Notes: generated from the letters alone by a model not told the origin. Numbered from the stretch's first letter, positions 1 to 8,914 are shown. The stretch is 64,000 nucleotides of DNA from Streptomyces sp. NBC_00459 (GCF_036013955.1 NZ_CP107903.1:6014001-6078000), one strand, 5' to 3'. Numbers and translations: made by a program.

Positions 1-1190
1 TGCCCGAGATCTGGGCCGGAGTGGACATCGGCAAGGAACATCACCACTGCGTGGTGATCAATACGGACGGTGAACGGCTGCTGTCGCGCCGGGTACTCAA
101 CGACGAGAGCGAGCTGCTCCAGCTGATCGGTGACGTCCTGGCGATATCCACCGACGTGCTGTGGGCCGTCGACCTCAACCACGGTGGCGCCGCCCTGCTG
201 ATCGGCCTGCTCCTCAGCCACGACCAGCCCATGGCCTATCTGACCGGCCTGGCGGTCCACCGCGCCTCGGCCACCTACAAGGGCGAGGGCAAGACCGACG
301 CGAAGGATGCCTTCGTCATCGCCGACCAGGCCCGGGTCCGCCGGGACCTCGGCCTGCTGCGGCCCGGCGACGAGATCGCCGTCGACCTGCGCACGCTGAC
401 CAACCGGCGCCTGGACGTGGTCTTCGACCGCACCCGGCAGATCAACCGTCTGCGGGCCCAACTCCTTGAGATATTCCCCGCGTTGGAGCGATCCCTGGAC
501 CTGGTCAACAAGGGGCCGGTCATGCTGCTGACCGGCTACCAGACCCCGGCCGCGATCCGTCGCGCCGGTGCCAAGCGCATTGAGACCTGGCTGAAGAACC
601 GCAAGGTCCGCAGCGCCGCCGTCCTCGCGAGGACGGCCGTGGAGGCCGCCCAGGCCCAGCAGACCGCGCTGCCCGGTGAGAAGCTGGCTGCCGCCATGGT
701 GGCCCGCCTCGCGAAGGGGGTGATGGCCCTCGATGAGGAGATCGCCGAGCTCGACGCCCTGATCGAGGCCCGGTTTCGCGAGCATCCGCACGCCGAGGTG
801 ATCCGCAGCCTGCCCGGCATGGGCCCGAAGCTCGGTGCCGAGTTCATCGCCGCGACCGGTGGCGACATGGATGCCTTCGGCAGCGCCGACCGCCTGGCCG
901 GCTTCGCCGGCCTCGCTCCCAGACCCCGTGACTCCGGCCGCGTCAGCGGCAACCTCCGCAGGCCCAGGCGATACCACCGCGGCCTGCTGCGGTCGATGTA
1001 TCTCTCGGCGATGGTCAGCACCACGACGTGCCCCGCGTCCAAGGCGTACTACCAGCGCAAGCGGAGCGAGGGGAAGGGCCACAAGCAGGCCCTGCTCGCG
1101 CTCGCCCGCCGCAGGCTCAACGTCCTGTGGGCCATGATCCGTGACGGACAGTGCTATCAAGGTTCACCTCCCGTCACGGGAGCGGCTTGA
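1..1190 (+). CDS. IS110-family transposase, 5' end at window edge
   Basis: Cuts and joins DNA for an IS110-type insertion sequence. The N-terminus reads IWAGVDIGKEHHH, the RuvC-like DEDD start of this family, followed by a TDAKDA acidic motif. The C-terminal half has a helix-hairpin-helix-like SLPGMGPKLG and then GFAGLAPRPRDSG, where the serine of DSG sits at the expected position of the family's catalytic serine. The frame is open from base 3. The window starts with 'tg', so a preceding 'a' would give an ATG immediately before base 1. A GTG at 21 would remove part of the first catalytic motif and is unlikely. About 396 residues, near full family length, with no frameshift. The left end of the element lies outside the window. 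Confidence 0.9.
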   Translation, partial: PEIWAGVDIGKEHHHCVVINTDGERLLSRRVLNDESELLQLIGDVLAISTDVLWAVDLNHGGAALLIGLLLSHDQPMAYLTGLAVHRASATYKGEGKTDAKDAFVIADQARVRRDLGLLRPGDEIAVDLRTLTNRRLDVVFDRTRQINRLRAQLLEIFPALERSLDLVNKGPVMLLTGYQTPAAIRRAGAKRIETWLKNRKVRSAAVLARTAVEAAQAQQTALPGEKLAAAMVARLAKGVMALDEEIAELDALIEARFREHPHAEVIRSLPGMGPKLGAEFIAATGGDMDAFGSADRLAGFAGLAPRPRDSGRVSGNLRRPRRYHRGLLRSMYLSAMVSTTTCPASKAYYQRKRSEGKGHKQALLALARRRLNVLWAMIRDGQCYQGSPPVTGAA

Positions 1191-1212
1191 CATCACGATT
1201 GGGAAGTCCTTT

Positions 1213-1257
1213 CGGGGACTTCGGGGACTTCGGGGACTTCGGGGACTTCGGGGACTT
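1213..1257. repeat. Five perfect tandem copies of a 9-bp unit (CGGGGACTT)
   Basis: Five uninterrupted copies of CGGGGACTT begin 23 bp after the transposase stop codon. A complementary GAAGTCC lies just upstream at 1203-1209, so a transcript could fold back on any copy. Nine is a multiple of three, but no convincing gene uses the frame. It could be part of the non-coding right end of the IS110 element or a chromosomal satellite next to it. Confidence 0.85.
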
Positions 1258-1406
1258 CGGGGGAGCCGTGAACTTCCGAGATCAACCATCCCGGCAGCCG
1301 CCCGCCGCCACGAGGGAGTGCGCTCCCGAACCGGTGGTGTAGCGGGCTGCACCACCGCCCGGGGAGCAGACTCTCCCGCGCACCCGCCGACCCGTCGCCT
1401 AGCCTG

Positions 1407-2564
1407 ATGACCATGTGGAAGACACTGCGGCAAGCAGCGCGGGCCACGGTCCAGCTGGTCGCGGTCGCGATCCTGGCCTTCGGCTCGTACATATTCATCA
1501 CCGTCCTGCTGATCACGGCCACCGTCTCGCTTGCGGTCGTCGGCATCGGGATGCTCCCCGAGACGGTCCTGCTCATCCGCCGGATCGCGGGCACCAAGCG
1601 CCGGATGGCGACCGAGTGGTCGGGCGTGGAGATCCCGGAGGCGTATCTGCCCATCGAGGGCAGGCTGAAGGAGAAGCTGCGCATCGTGGTCCGCGACCCC
1701 GGCACGCGCACCGACCTGCGCTGGATGCTCGCCCACTACGTGTACGGCGCCCTGCCGCTGCTGATGATCCCGCTCTGGCCGGTGGGTCTGGTCGTCGACG
1801 GTGTGTGGTCCGGACTGCTGCGCCGCGAGGCGGTCGTCCTCCCCCTGATCGGCAGGCTCGCCGACCTCGACGCCTCCTGGTCGGCCGCCCTGCTCAAGCC
1901 CTCCCCGAAGGCGCGGCTAGTCGAGCGGGTCGAGCAGCTGAAGGCGACCCGGGCCGACGCGGTCGCCGCGCACGGCGCCGAACTCCGGCGCATCGAACGG
2001 GACCTGCACGACGGCGCCCAGGCCCGCCTGGTCTCCCTGTCCATGCGGATCGGCCTCGCGAAACGGGCCTACGACCGTGACCCGGAGGCCGCCCGCAAGC
2101 TGCTGGAGGACGCCCAGGACCAGGCCGAGGAGGCGCTGACCGAGCTGCGCAACGTGGTGCGCGGCATCCATCCGCCGATCCTCACGGACCGGGGTCTGGT
2201 GGGCGCCGTACGGGCGTTGGCGTCGAGCAGCGGTCTGGAGGTCGGCGTGGTCGACGACGGTGTCGAGGACGGCGTAAGGGCGCCCGCGGCGGTGGAGGCC
2301 GCCGCGTACTTCGTGGTCGCCGAGGCGCTGACGAACGCGGCGAAGTACAGCGGTTCGCCGACCGCGTGGGTCGAACTCGCGCGCGTACCAAGGGGGTTGA
2401 AGGTCCGGGTGGGTGACCACGGCCAGGGCGGCGCCGACGAGAAGGGTGGCACCGGACTGCTCGGGATGCGCCGCCGGGTGGCCGCGCTGGACGGAAGCGT
2501 GGACGTGTCGAGCCCGGTAGGGGGGCCGACCGTGATCGAGGTGGAACTGCCCTGCGTATGGTGA
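1407..2564 (+). CDS. Sensor histidine kinase, NarL/LiaS-type (HisKA_3)
   Basis: Membrane sensor kinase, 385 residues, which should phosphorylate the response regulator encoded 52 bp downstream. Hydrophobic segments lie at about 12-48 and 110-135. The dimerisation/phosphoacceptor motif RDLHDGAQ is near residue 198. The ATPase domain has an N-box (EALTNAAKYS, near 300) and a late G-box (GGTGLLGMRRR, near 348). This is the HisKA_3 plus HATPase_c layout with an N-terminal sensor segment. A second in-frame ATG lies two codons after the first, and neither has a strong Shine-Dalgarno sequence, so the exact start is uncertain. The signal sensed cannot be read from the sequence. Confidence 0.92.
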   Translation: MTMWKTLRQAARATVQLVAVAILAFGSYIFITVLLITATVSLAVVGIGMLPETVLLIRRIAGTKRRMATEWSGVEIPEAYLPIEGRLKEKLRIVVRDPGTRTDLRWMLAHYVYGALPLLMIPLWPVGLVVDGVWSGLLRREAVVLPLIGRLADLDASWSAALLKPSPKARLVERVEQLKATRADAVAAHGAELRRIERDLHDGAQARLVSLSMRIGLAKRAYDRDPEAARKLLEDAQDQAEEALTELRNVVRGIHPPILTDRGLVGAVRALASSSGLEVGVVDDGVEDGVRAPAAVEAAAYFVVAEALTNAAKYSGSPTAWVELARVPRGLKVRVGDHGQGGADEKGGTGLLGMRRRVAALDGSVDVSSPVGGPTVIEVELPCVW

Positions 2565-2616
2565 GCGCGACCGCCGCACGGCCGGTGGGCTGGACCGGAT
2601 CGAGAACAGGACCGTC

Positions 2617-3261
2617 ATGCGCGTAGTGATCGCCGAGGACAACGCCCTCCTGAGACAAGGGCTCGTCCTGCTGCTGACGTCGGCCGGCCACGAGGTCCTG
2701 GCCGAAGTGGGCAGCGGCCCCGAAGTGCTGCCGGCCCTTCTCGAACACCGCCCGGACGCCGCCGTACTGGACGTCCGGATGCCCCCCGGCTTCCGGGACG
2801 AGGGGCTGCGGGCGGCGCTGGAGGCGAGGGAGCAGATCCCCGGCCTTCCGGTGCTGGTCCTCTCCCAGTACGTGGAGGAGTCGTACGCGGCGGAGCTGTT
2901 GGGCGGCGGAGCGAGCGGCGTCGGCTATCTCCTGAAGGACCGCATCGGCAGGGTCGACGAGTTCCTGGACGCCCTGGAGCGCGTCGCCGCCGGTGGCACG
3001 GCTCTCGACCCCGAGGTGGTCGCCGAACTCCTCGTCCGCCGCCGCGACTCACCCCTCGACTCCCTCACCCCGCGCGAGCGCGAGGTCCTCAAGCTGATGG
3101 CGGAGGGCCACGACAACACGATGATCGCCAAGACCCTGGTGGTCACGGACCGCTCGGTCAGCAAACACATCGGCAACGTGTTCCTGAAGCTGGGCCTGCC
3201 CCCGAGCGACAGCGGACACCGACGGGTGCTGGCGGTACTGGCGTACCTGAACAACAAGTAG
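2617..3261 (+). CDS. Response regulator, NarL/LuxR family
   Basis: DNA-binding partner of the upstream kinase. The receiver domain has the acidic pair in IAEDNA, the phospho-acceptor Asp near residue 52 in AVLDVRMPPG and the conserved Lys in YLLKDR near 107. A LuxR-type helix-turn-helix follows at about 148-195 (LTPREREVLKLMAEG, then a VSKHIGNVF recognition helix). Its 214 residues are normal for the family. A short GCCCGG-CTA-CCGGGC hairpin at 3263-3277 overlaps the stop codon of the convergent gene and may end transcription from both sides. Confidence 0.93.
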   Translation: MRVVIAEDNALLRQGLVLLLTSAGHEVLAEVGSGPEVLPALLEHRPDAAVLDVRMPPGFRDEGLRAALEAREQIPGLPVLVLSQYVEESYAAELLGGGASGVGYLLKDRIGRVDEFLDALERVAAGGTALDPEVVAELLVRRRDSPLDSLTPREREVLKLMAEGHDNTMIAKTLVVTDRSVSKHIGNVFLKLGLPPSDSGHRRVLAVLAYLNNK

Positions 3262-3268
3262 GGCCCGG

Positions 3269-4222
3269 CTACCGGGCGACCAGGCTGCGCGCCAGCTTCT
3301 CCAACTCCGGCGCGTGCAGCACCCGTTCGCCGAAACCCGGCAGGGGTACGTGCAACGGCTCGGTCCAGCGCGCGGGAATGCCGGTGACGCCGTACACCGC
3401 GCCCGCGAGGGTGCCGGTGACAGCTGCGACGGTGTCGGTGTCGCCGCCGAGGTCGATCGCCGCGCGGACGGCCTCCTCGTACGAGGACGTGGTCCGCAGT
3501 GCCCAGACGGCGCAGCCGAGGCAGGGCCAGACGGCGCCGTTGAACTCGGTGGCCAGGTCCGGATGCCAGTCGGAGGAGAGCACGGTGGCGTAGCGGGCCC
3601 GGTGTTCGGGGTGGACCGCGGCGAGGGCCTCCGGTACGGCGGTGAGCGGGTCGTCGCCGTCCAGCGCGACCCGCACCAGCTCGTGGCAGAGAGCGGTCCC
3701 CTCCCAGGCGGCGCGGTCCCCGTGGGTGAGCGCGGCGATGCGCCGACCGGCGTCCATCGTGGCCTGTCGGCCCTCGCCCGCGAAGTACACGGCCGAGGTG
3801 GCCGCCCGCATCAACGCGCCGTTCCCCGCGCCGCGTTGACTGGTCTGAAAATGCAGGGCGGCGGCCACGTCCCAGTCGTCGGGGCCGCACAGCACCGCCT
3901 CCGTCTGCAGCCCGATGTCCTTCGGCTCGCTCACCGCCCACCTTCGGAACCGCCGGAAGACGTCCGGGAGTTCGAGCCCACCACACTCCAACAGCGATTC
4001 CCCGACCAGCACAGCCATCTGCGTGTCGTCGGTCGCCTCGCCCGGGTCCCAGCCACCGCCCCCGCACATCTCGCCGCCCTGGCCGACCGAGGGGAAGCGC
4101 GCGGAGAAGGCACCCTCGGGGCCGAACTCGAAGGGAGCGCCCAGCGCGTCACCGACGGCCGAACCGACGACGGCGCCGACCGCGAGCCGCGCGCGTTCCT
4201 GCTGAGCACTCCGGTCGTCCAC
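3269..4222 (-). CDS. ADP-ribosylglycohydrolase family protein
   Basis: Predicted to hydrolyse ADP-ribosyl bonds (DraG/ARH-like) using two metal ions. The metal-binding signatures are present: the N-terminal VGDALGAPFEF, the central TDDTQMAVLV and the C-terminal LGGDTDTVAAVTG. Its 317 residues match the family. The start is a GTG (GTGGACGACCGG); an ATG two bases upstream is in another frame. The gene is convergent with the response regulator. Actinobacterial members are often annotated only to family level, so the substrate (protein, nucleic acid or a small ADP-ribose conjugate) is unknown. Confidence 0.88.
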   Translation of the reverse strand: MDDRSAQQERARLAVGAVVGSAVGDALGAPFEFGPEGAFSARFPSVGQGGEMCGGGGWDPGEATDDTQMAVLVGESLLECGGLELPDVFRRFRRWAVSEPKDIGLQTEAVLCGPDDWDVAAALHFQTSQRGAGNGALMRAATSAVYFAGEGRQATMDAGRRIAALTHGDRAAWEGTALCHELVRVALDGDDPLTAVPEALAAVHPEHRARYATVLSSDWHPDLATEFNGAVWPCLGCAVWALRTTSSYEEAVRAAIDLGGDTDTVAAVTGTLAGAVYGVTGIPARWTEPLHVPLPGFGERVLHAPELEKLARSLVAR

Positions 4223-4271
4223 ATCCGCAGAATACGGAGGCCGCCGTATCCGTGGTGCCGTCAGGGTGCCG

Positions 4272-5270
4272 TCAGGGTGCCGTCGTCCCCGCCTCCGGAT
4301 GCAGACGCACCCAGCCCTCCCACGCCGAGGTGATCATGTCCTGGACGTCGTGTTTCGCCTTCCAGCCCAGTTCCGCGGCGATGCGGTCGGCCGAGGCCAC
4401 GACCCTCGCCGGGTCGCCCGGGCGGCGCGGGGCCACCACCGGGGGCAGGGTGCGGCCCGTCACGGCGTTCACGCGGTCGATCATCTCGCGGACCGAAACG
4501 CCCTCCCCCCGGCCGATGTTGAGGGTGAGTTCGCGGCCCGGTGTCGCCTCCAGCGCCCGGGCCGTCGCCACATGGGCCTCCGCCAGGTCCGTCACATGGA
4601 TGTAGTCCCGGACGCACGTGCCGTCCGGGGTCGGATAGTCGTCGCCGAAGACGCGCGGGGGTTCGCCGGCCGTCAGGCGTTCGAAGATCATGGGGATGAT
4701 GTTGAAGACGCCCACGTCCGCCAGCTCCGGGGCCGCCGCGCCCGCCACGTTGAAGTAGCGGAGGGAGGCGGTGGAAAGGCCCGTCGCCCGGCCCGTCGCG
4801 CGGACCAGCCACTCGCCCGCCAGCTTCGTCTCGCCGTACGGGCTCATCGGCGCGCACGGGGTGTCCTCCGTCACCAGGGACCCGTCCCGCGCGGCGGACG
4901 GCATGCCGTACACCGCCGCCGAGGACGAGAACACGAACGACGGGACGCGGGCCGCCGTGACCGCGTCCAGCAGGACGCGCAGCCCCTCCACGTTCTCCCG
5001 GTAGTAGTGCAGGGGGCGGTCCACCGACTCGCCCACCTGCTTCTTCGCCGCCAGATGGACCACGCCCGTCACCTCGTGGTCCCGCAGGGCACGTGCCACC
5101 CGCTCCCCGTCCAGGGTCGAGCCGACCACCAGCGGTACGCCGTCCGGCACGCGCTCGGCGATTCCGGTGGACAGGTCGTCGTACACCACAGTCCGTACGC
5201 CCGCTTCGGTCATCGCGCGCACGACGTGCGCCCCGATGTAGCCGGCGCCGCCGGTGATCAGCCAGGTCAT
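4272..5270 (-). CDS. galE: UDP-glucose 4-epimerase
   Basis: Interconverts UDP-glucose and UDP-galactose using bound NAD. This is an extended short-chain dehydrogenase: the nucleotide-binding GGAGYIG is at residues 7-13 and the catalytic YxxxK lies in SPYGETK near 145, with a family-typical NIGRGEGVSVREMI near the C-terminus. The start at 5270 (MTWLITGG) was chosen over an in-frame start 60 bp upstream because it places the Rossmann motif at the usual distance and follows a purine-rich stretch. The next gene upstream on the same strand is a GT87-type membrane glycosyltransferase, so the epimerase may supply sugar nucleotides for a surface glycan. Confidence 0.93.
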   Translation of the reverse strand: MTWLITGGAGYIGAHVVRAMTEAGVRTVVYDDLSTGIAERVPDGVPLVVGSTLDGERVARALRDHEVTGVVHLAAKKQVGESVDRPLHYYRENVEGLRVLLDAVTAARVPSFVFSSSAAVYGMPSAARDGSLVTEDTPCAPMSPYGETKLAGEWLVRATGRATGLSTASLRYFNVAGAAAPELADVGVFNIIPMIFERLTAGEPPRVFGDDYPTPDGTCVRDYIHVTDLAEAHVATARALEATPGRELTLNIGRGEGVSVREMIDRVNAVTGRTLPPVVAPRRPGDPARVVASADRIAAELGWKAKHDVQDMITSAWEGWVRLHPEAGTTAP

Positions 5271-5336
5271 GTTCGGCCGTCCCCTCGTGTGGTCAGGTGG
5301 TCGGTTGGTCGGTTGAACTTTGTCAGCCAACTCCCG

Positions 5337-6596
5337 TTAAGGCGCACTAAGTTCCCGCTCGGGCAGCGGACGGGCCGAAGAAGGGGCCGGAAACGGAACC
5401 GTGGCCGGGCGGGCCGAGCGCCACAGCCGTACGAAGGACAGGATCGCCGCAGCGCCCAGCAGACCGTTGCGTACGACCATCACCGCCACCCCGGTCCACG
5501 TGCAGTGCACGACCTCGGCGTACAGGACCGGGTAGTCGAGACCGCTGACCGCCGCGGCCGCCAGCAGCAGCCACGCCACCGGACGCTGACTCGTGTACCG
5601 CGAGGTCAGGCACACGGCGGCCAGTCCGAGCAGCCAGACCATGTACTGCGGGCTGATCACCCGGCTGGTGACCGTGAAGAGGAGTACGGCGGTCAGCGCC
5701 GCGTCGAACGGTGTCGCCTCCGTCCAGTGCCGGGCCCGCACCCGCCACAGCAGCAGAAGCCCGAACGCCACGGCCGTCAGGGCGAGGGACAGCGCGGCCA
5801 CGGCCGAGACGTGCGGGCCCACGAACTCCATCGAGCCGTACTGGTAGCGCACGCGCCCCTCCCACCCGGCGCGCGTGGCGAGGGAGAGCGCGGTACCGCC
5901 GAACGACTCGATCTGTACGCCCCGCCCGCCCTGCTGACGCAGGAAGGAGAACGGGTTGCTGAACACCGTCGCCAGGAGCGCCAGGGCGGCCGTCGCCGTG
6001 ATCGTCGCGGAGGTCCACGCCGACCGGGTCGTCCGGCCCTTCTCCATGCCCAGCAGCACCAGCGCGGGCCAGACCTTCACCAGGGCGCCGAGCGCCGCGA
6101 ACGCGCCGCACGCGCGCGGGGAGCGCGACAACGTCAACAGGGAGATGACGGCGAACGCCGTGACCTGCACGTCGTAGCGCGCGAGCGGCACCTGGAGGAG
6201 AAGAGGCAGGCTGACTGTCCAGTACACGGCACCGCGCAGGGATCGGCCCGGACGCCTTCCCGTGCGCGTGAGGGCCAGCAGAACCAGGACGTCGGCGGCG
6301 AGTGTGAGCGCCACGAACGCCTCGAAATACGTCAGCGCCGGCAGCAGAGCGGGCGACAACAGCACCGGACCCGCGCCCGGCGGGTACTGCCACAGCGTGT
6401 CGTCTGCCGGAAACGTGCCCTGCGTGAGGACGCCGTACCAGCGGAAGTACAGCCGCTGCACCTCACGTGCCACCCCGCCGCCGCCGAGCAGCGGGATGTC
6501 GTCGTGGACCAGCAGCCACAGCATCAGGGCGCGGGAGGCGGCCCAGCCGACGGCGAGGGTGAGGAGGCGGGCGGTGGGGGTGGGGGGTCTCGTCAC
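5337..6596 (-). CDS. Polyprenol-linked glycosyltransferase, GT87/DUF2029-like membrane protein
   Basis: Multipass membrane protein of 419 residues resembling the GT87 (DUF2029) mannosyltransferases that use polyprenyl-phosphate sugars on the outer face of the actinobacterial membrane. It has about ten hydrophobic segments, with the family-like LWQYPPGAGPVLLSPALL in an early loop and KVWPALVLLG and ISPQYMVWLLG further on. It starts at a GTG, 66 bp upstream of galE on the same strand, so the two are probably co-transcribed. The divergent neighbour at 6687 is another membrane glycosyltransferase. The acceptor is unknown. Confidence 0.8.
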   Translation of the reverse strand: MTRPPTPTARLLTLAVGWAASRALMLWLLVHDDIPLLGGGGVAREVQRLYFRWYGVLTQGTFPADDTLWQYPPGAGPVLLSPALLPALTYFEAFVALTLAADVLVLLALTRTGRRPGRSLRGAVYWTVSLPLLLQVPLARYDVQVTAFAVISLLTLSRSPRACGAFAALGALVKVWPALVLLGMEKGRTTRSAWTSATITATAALALLATVFSNPFSFLRQQGGRGVQIESFGGTALSLATRAGWEGRVRYQYGSMEFVGPHVSAVAALSLALTAVAFGLLLLWRVRARHWTEATPFDAALTAVLLFTVTSRVISPQYMVWLLGLAAVCLTSRYTSQRPVAWLLLAAAAVSGLDYPVLYAEVVHCTWTGVAVMVVRNGLLGAAAILSFVRLWRSARPATVPFPAPSSARPLPERELSAP

Positions 6597-6686
6597 GGCG
6601 GGATCGTAAGCCGCACGGATGCCATATTCACGTCAATTCTGTGCCGATAGCAAATAAACAGTGTCTAATCGCACAAAATCAGGCCT

Positions 6687-8336
6687 GTGATCAACAGACC
6701 GATGAACAAGGAGATGAACAAGAAGACAGCCGCCGTCGCGGTCCCCGTGATCCCCATGGCCGTCATGCTGGTGATCGGCTGCTGGGGGCTCGACCGGAAC
6801 GGCATATGGCGTGACGAGGCGGCCACCTTCCAGGTCGCGCGCCGCACGGTTCCGCAGATCTGGCGGCTGCTGCACCAGGTCGACGCCGTGCACGGCCTGT
6901 ACTACCTGTTCATGCGGCCCGTCCTCGCCGTCCACCCCGGTGAGGTCCTCCTGCGGATTCCGTCCGTCCTCGCCGCGGCCGTGACCGCCGGCCTCGTCGC
7001 GGCTCTCGGCGCCCGTCTGGCCCGCCCGCGCGTCGGCCTCTGGGCCGGTCTGCTGTACGCCATCAACCCGATGGTCGGCCACTACGCCCAGGAGGGCCGG
7101 TCGTACGCGATGGTCGCCGCCGGCGCCGCCGGTGCGACGCTGCTGCTGGTCCGGGCGGTCGGGGGTCGCTCCTGGGTGCCGTACGGAGCGGTCGTCGCCG
7201 TCACCTGCCTCCTCCACGAGTTCGCCGTACTGCTGCTCCTCGCCCACGCGGTGACCCTCGCGCTCGCCCGCGTCCCCCGGCGCGTGTGGGCCGGCTGGCT
7301 GTGCGCGGCCGGCACCGTGGTGCTGGCGGTGCTCCCGCTGGCGCTGCTCTCGCACGCCCAGTCGGCGCAAGTGGCATGGCTGCGGCCACCCGGCCAGAGC
7401 AGCGTGGACCACCTCGTACGTCAGTTCGCCGGCCCGACGGACGAGGTCCTCGCGCCCTGCCTGATCCTCATCTACGTGGCGTCGAGCCGCCCCTGGGGCC
7501 GTGGCCTGTCCCTCCCCGCCGTCGCGCTCCCCCTGCTCGTCGTACCGCCCGCGATCCTCATGACCGGCTCCCAGTGGTCACCGCTCTACGACGCCCGTTA
7601 CGTCCTGTACGCCCTTGCCGGCGCCCCTCTTCTCGTCGCCGCCGGGGCCGACCGCATCGCGCGGGCCGTGCCGCGGCTGCCCCGGGCGACCGTCACCGCG
7701 GCCGGGGCGCTCGCCGTGGTCCTTGTCTGTGTGCACCAACTGCCGCTGCTCCGGGAGGACCGTTCCATGGCCCAGCGCGGCGGCGAGAACCTCGCCGTGG
7801 CCTCCGCGCTCGCGTCCCGTGAACTGCGCCCCGGCGATCCGGTGCTGTTCCTGCCGGCGATCGGACGGCGCTCGGCGCTGGCGTACCCGAAGGGGTTCCG
7901 CGGCTCCCGGGACGTGGCGCTGGCCGAGTCCGCGCGCACATCGGGCACGCTGTACGGCGTCGAGGTGAACCCGGCTGTGCTGCGGCGACGACTGGCGGGC
8001 CTGGACCATGTCTGGCTGATCGCGGAACCGTACGCCCTACGCCCGTCCTGGCCCCCGGGCAGCCCGACCGAGCGGACCAAACTGGCGGTGGTGGAGAAGG
8101 AGTTCGAGCCGAGGAGGGAGCTGGCGGGAAGCGGGGTGACGCTGCGCCTCTATGAACGCAGGCCCATGCCGGCGCGCCCCATAGGGGCGCGGGGCTGTAT
8201 CGATATGCGGCTCCGCCGCGTGGGCGCGACCAGCCACGACGGCGCCGCAGCCGACCGACGCACCTCAGCGCTTTGCGGAACAGGCACAGGCACAGCGCCT
8301 ACGCGTCCAGCGCCGCCGCGTCCAGAGCGACGGTGA
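6687..8336 (+). CDS. Membrane glycosyltransferase, GT39/PMT-like
   Basis: Predicted polyprenyl-phosphate-dependent glycosyltransferase with a GT-C fold. The first extracytoplasmic loop contains GIWRDEAATF, with the acidic pair that is catalytic in this superfamily, followed by about ten membrane helices and an extracytoplasmic C-terminal domain. It starts at a GTG; in-frame ATGs at 6702 and 6714 are alternatives. The last 55 or so codons run through a dispersed Streptomyces repeat (8183-8240) and read as low-complexity Arg/Pro/Ala sequence, so the native C-terminus was probably near residue 495 and the tail was acquired by read-through. The 3' end overlaps the convergent ohrR-like gene by 38 bp. 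Confidence 0.8.
   Translation: MINRPMNKEMNKKTAAVAVPVIPMAVMLVIGCWGLDRNGIWRDEAATFQVARRTVPQIWRLLHQVDAVHGLYYLFMRPVLAVHPGEVLLRIPSVLAAAVTAGLVAALGARLARPRVGLWAGLLYAINPMVGHYAQEGRSYAMVAAGAAGATLLLVRAVGGRSWVPYGAVVAVTCLLHEFAVLLLLAHAVTLALARVPRRVWAGWLCAAGTVVLAVLPLALLSHAQSAQVAWLRPPGQSSVDHLVRQFAGPTDEVLAPCLILIYVASSRPWGRGLSLPAVALPLLVVPPAILMTGSQWSPLYDARYVLYALAGAPLLVAAGADRIARAVPRLPRATVTAAGALAVVLVCVHQLPLLREDRSMAQRGGENLAVASALASRELRPGDPVLFLPAIGRRSALAYPKGFRGSRDVALAESARTSGTLYGVEVNPAVLRRRLAGLDHVWLIAEPYALRPSWPPGSPTERTKLAVVEKEFEPRRELAGSGVTLRLYERRPMPARPIGARGCIDMRLRRVGATSHDGAAADRRTSALCGTGTGTAPTRPAPPRPERR
8183..8240. repeat. Dispersed Streptomyces GC-rich repeat, copy 1
   Basis: A 58-bp stretch beginning AGGGGCGCGGGGCTGTATCG is nearly identical to 63498-63555, about 55 kb away. 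Only a few bases differ, for example cgatatgcgg against cgatttgcgg. It contains the palindromic GCGGCTCCGCCGC. This copy lies inside the 3' end of the glycosyltransferase reading frame. Confidence 0.85.
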
Positions 8337-8757
8337 GTTCGTCGAGACGGGCCCGCAACGCCCGGATCTCGTCCACGTCGAAACTGGTCGCCGCGACGAT
8401 CCGGCGCGGCACCTGAAGTGCCCGCTCGCGCAGCGCGAGGCCCTCCTCGGTCGCCCTCACCTCCACCGACCGCTCGTCCCGGGCGCTGCGCTCGCGCCGG
8501 ACGAGACCGGCCGTCTCCAGCCGCTTGAGCAGCGGCGACAGTGTGCCGGAGTCGAGGCGCAGATGTTCGCCGACCTTCTTCACGGGCAGCTGTCCGTGTT
8601 CCCACAGCACGAGCATCACCAGGTATTGGGGGTAGGTGAGCCCGAGGTCCTTGAGGACCACGCGATAGACGCCGTTGAAGGCGCGCGACGCCGCGTTCAG
8701 GGAGAAGCAGATCTGCTGGTCGAGACGGAGGAAGTCCTCGGCGGAGGTTGCTGACAT
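8299..8757 (-). CDS. ohrR: MarR-family peroxide-sensing repressor, OhrR-like
   Basis: Represses the divergent ohr gene until organic hydroperoxide oxidises a reactive cysteine. The protein has 152 residues with a winged helix-turn-helix (GEHLRLDSGTLSPLLKRLE near 60-80). The N-terminus reads LRLDQQICFSLNAASRA, and the Cys there is at the position of the single peroxide-sensing cysteine of OhrR proteins. Family knowledge and the adjacent ohr gene make OhrR the best call over a generic MarR protein. A double palindrome in the shared promoter is its likely operator. Confidence 0.88.
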   Translation of the reverse strand: MSATSAEDFLRLDQQICFSLNAASRAFNGVYRVVLKDLGLTYPQYLVMLVLWEHGQLPVKKVGEHLRLDSGTLSPLLKRLETAGLVRRERSARDERSVEVRATEEGLALRERALQVPRRIVAATSFDVDEIRALRARLDELTVALDAAALDA

Positions 8758-8787
8758 GCCTCCACGATACCTCTTTGCCCGTCATTT

Positions 8788-8809
8788 AGTTGTGCACAAT
8801 TAAATTGTG
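8788..8809. promoter_or_regulatory. Overlapping palindromes, probable OhrR operator
   Basis: Between the divergent ohrR and ohr genes there is a perfect 15-nt palindrome, CACAATT-A-AATTGTG (8795-8809). It overlaps a second, one-mismatch palindrome, AGTTGTG-CACAATT (8788-8801). The AT-rich sequence stands out in a GC-rich genome and has the shape of a MarR-family operator. Its position 30 bp from the repressor start and about 105 bp from the ohr start would allow autoregulation and control of ohr. Confidence 0.8.
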
Positions 8810-8914
8810 TGCTCTACTTATCTTCATCAAGGAGCCCCGCAGGAGGCTCCGGCAGGAATGCCAAGAAGCCAAGAAGCTCTGATGTTGATGAGTTCGATGA
8901 GAGGGACGGGTTCC

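Noticed and set aside
21..1190. GTG at 21 as transposase start
   Set aside because: It would cut off the PEIWAG residues before the first catalytic motif; the frame continues to the window edge where an ATG is expected.
1141..1407. Short reading frame through the CGGGGACTT repeat (GLR or GDF repeats)
   Set aside because: No ribosome-binding site or coding bias; the repeat alone explains the open frame.
5277..5330. 20-residue N-terminal extension of galE
   Set aside because: The added residues lack similarity to epimerases and shift the Rossmann motif away from its normal position at the N-terminus.
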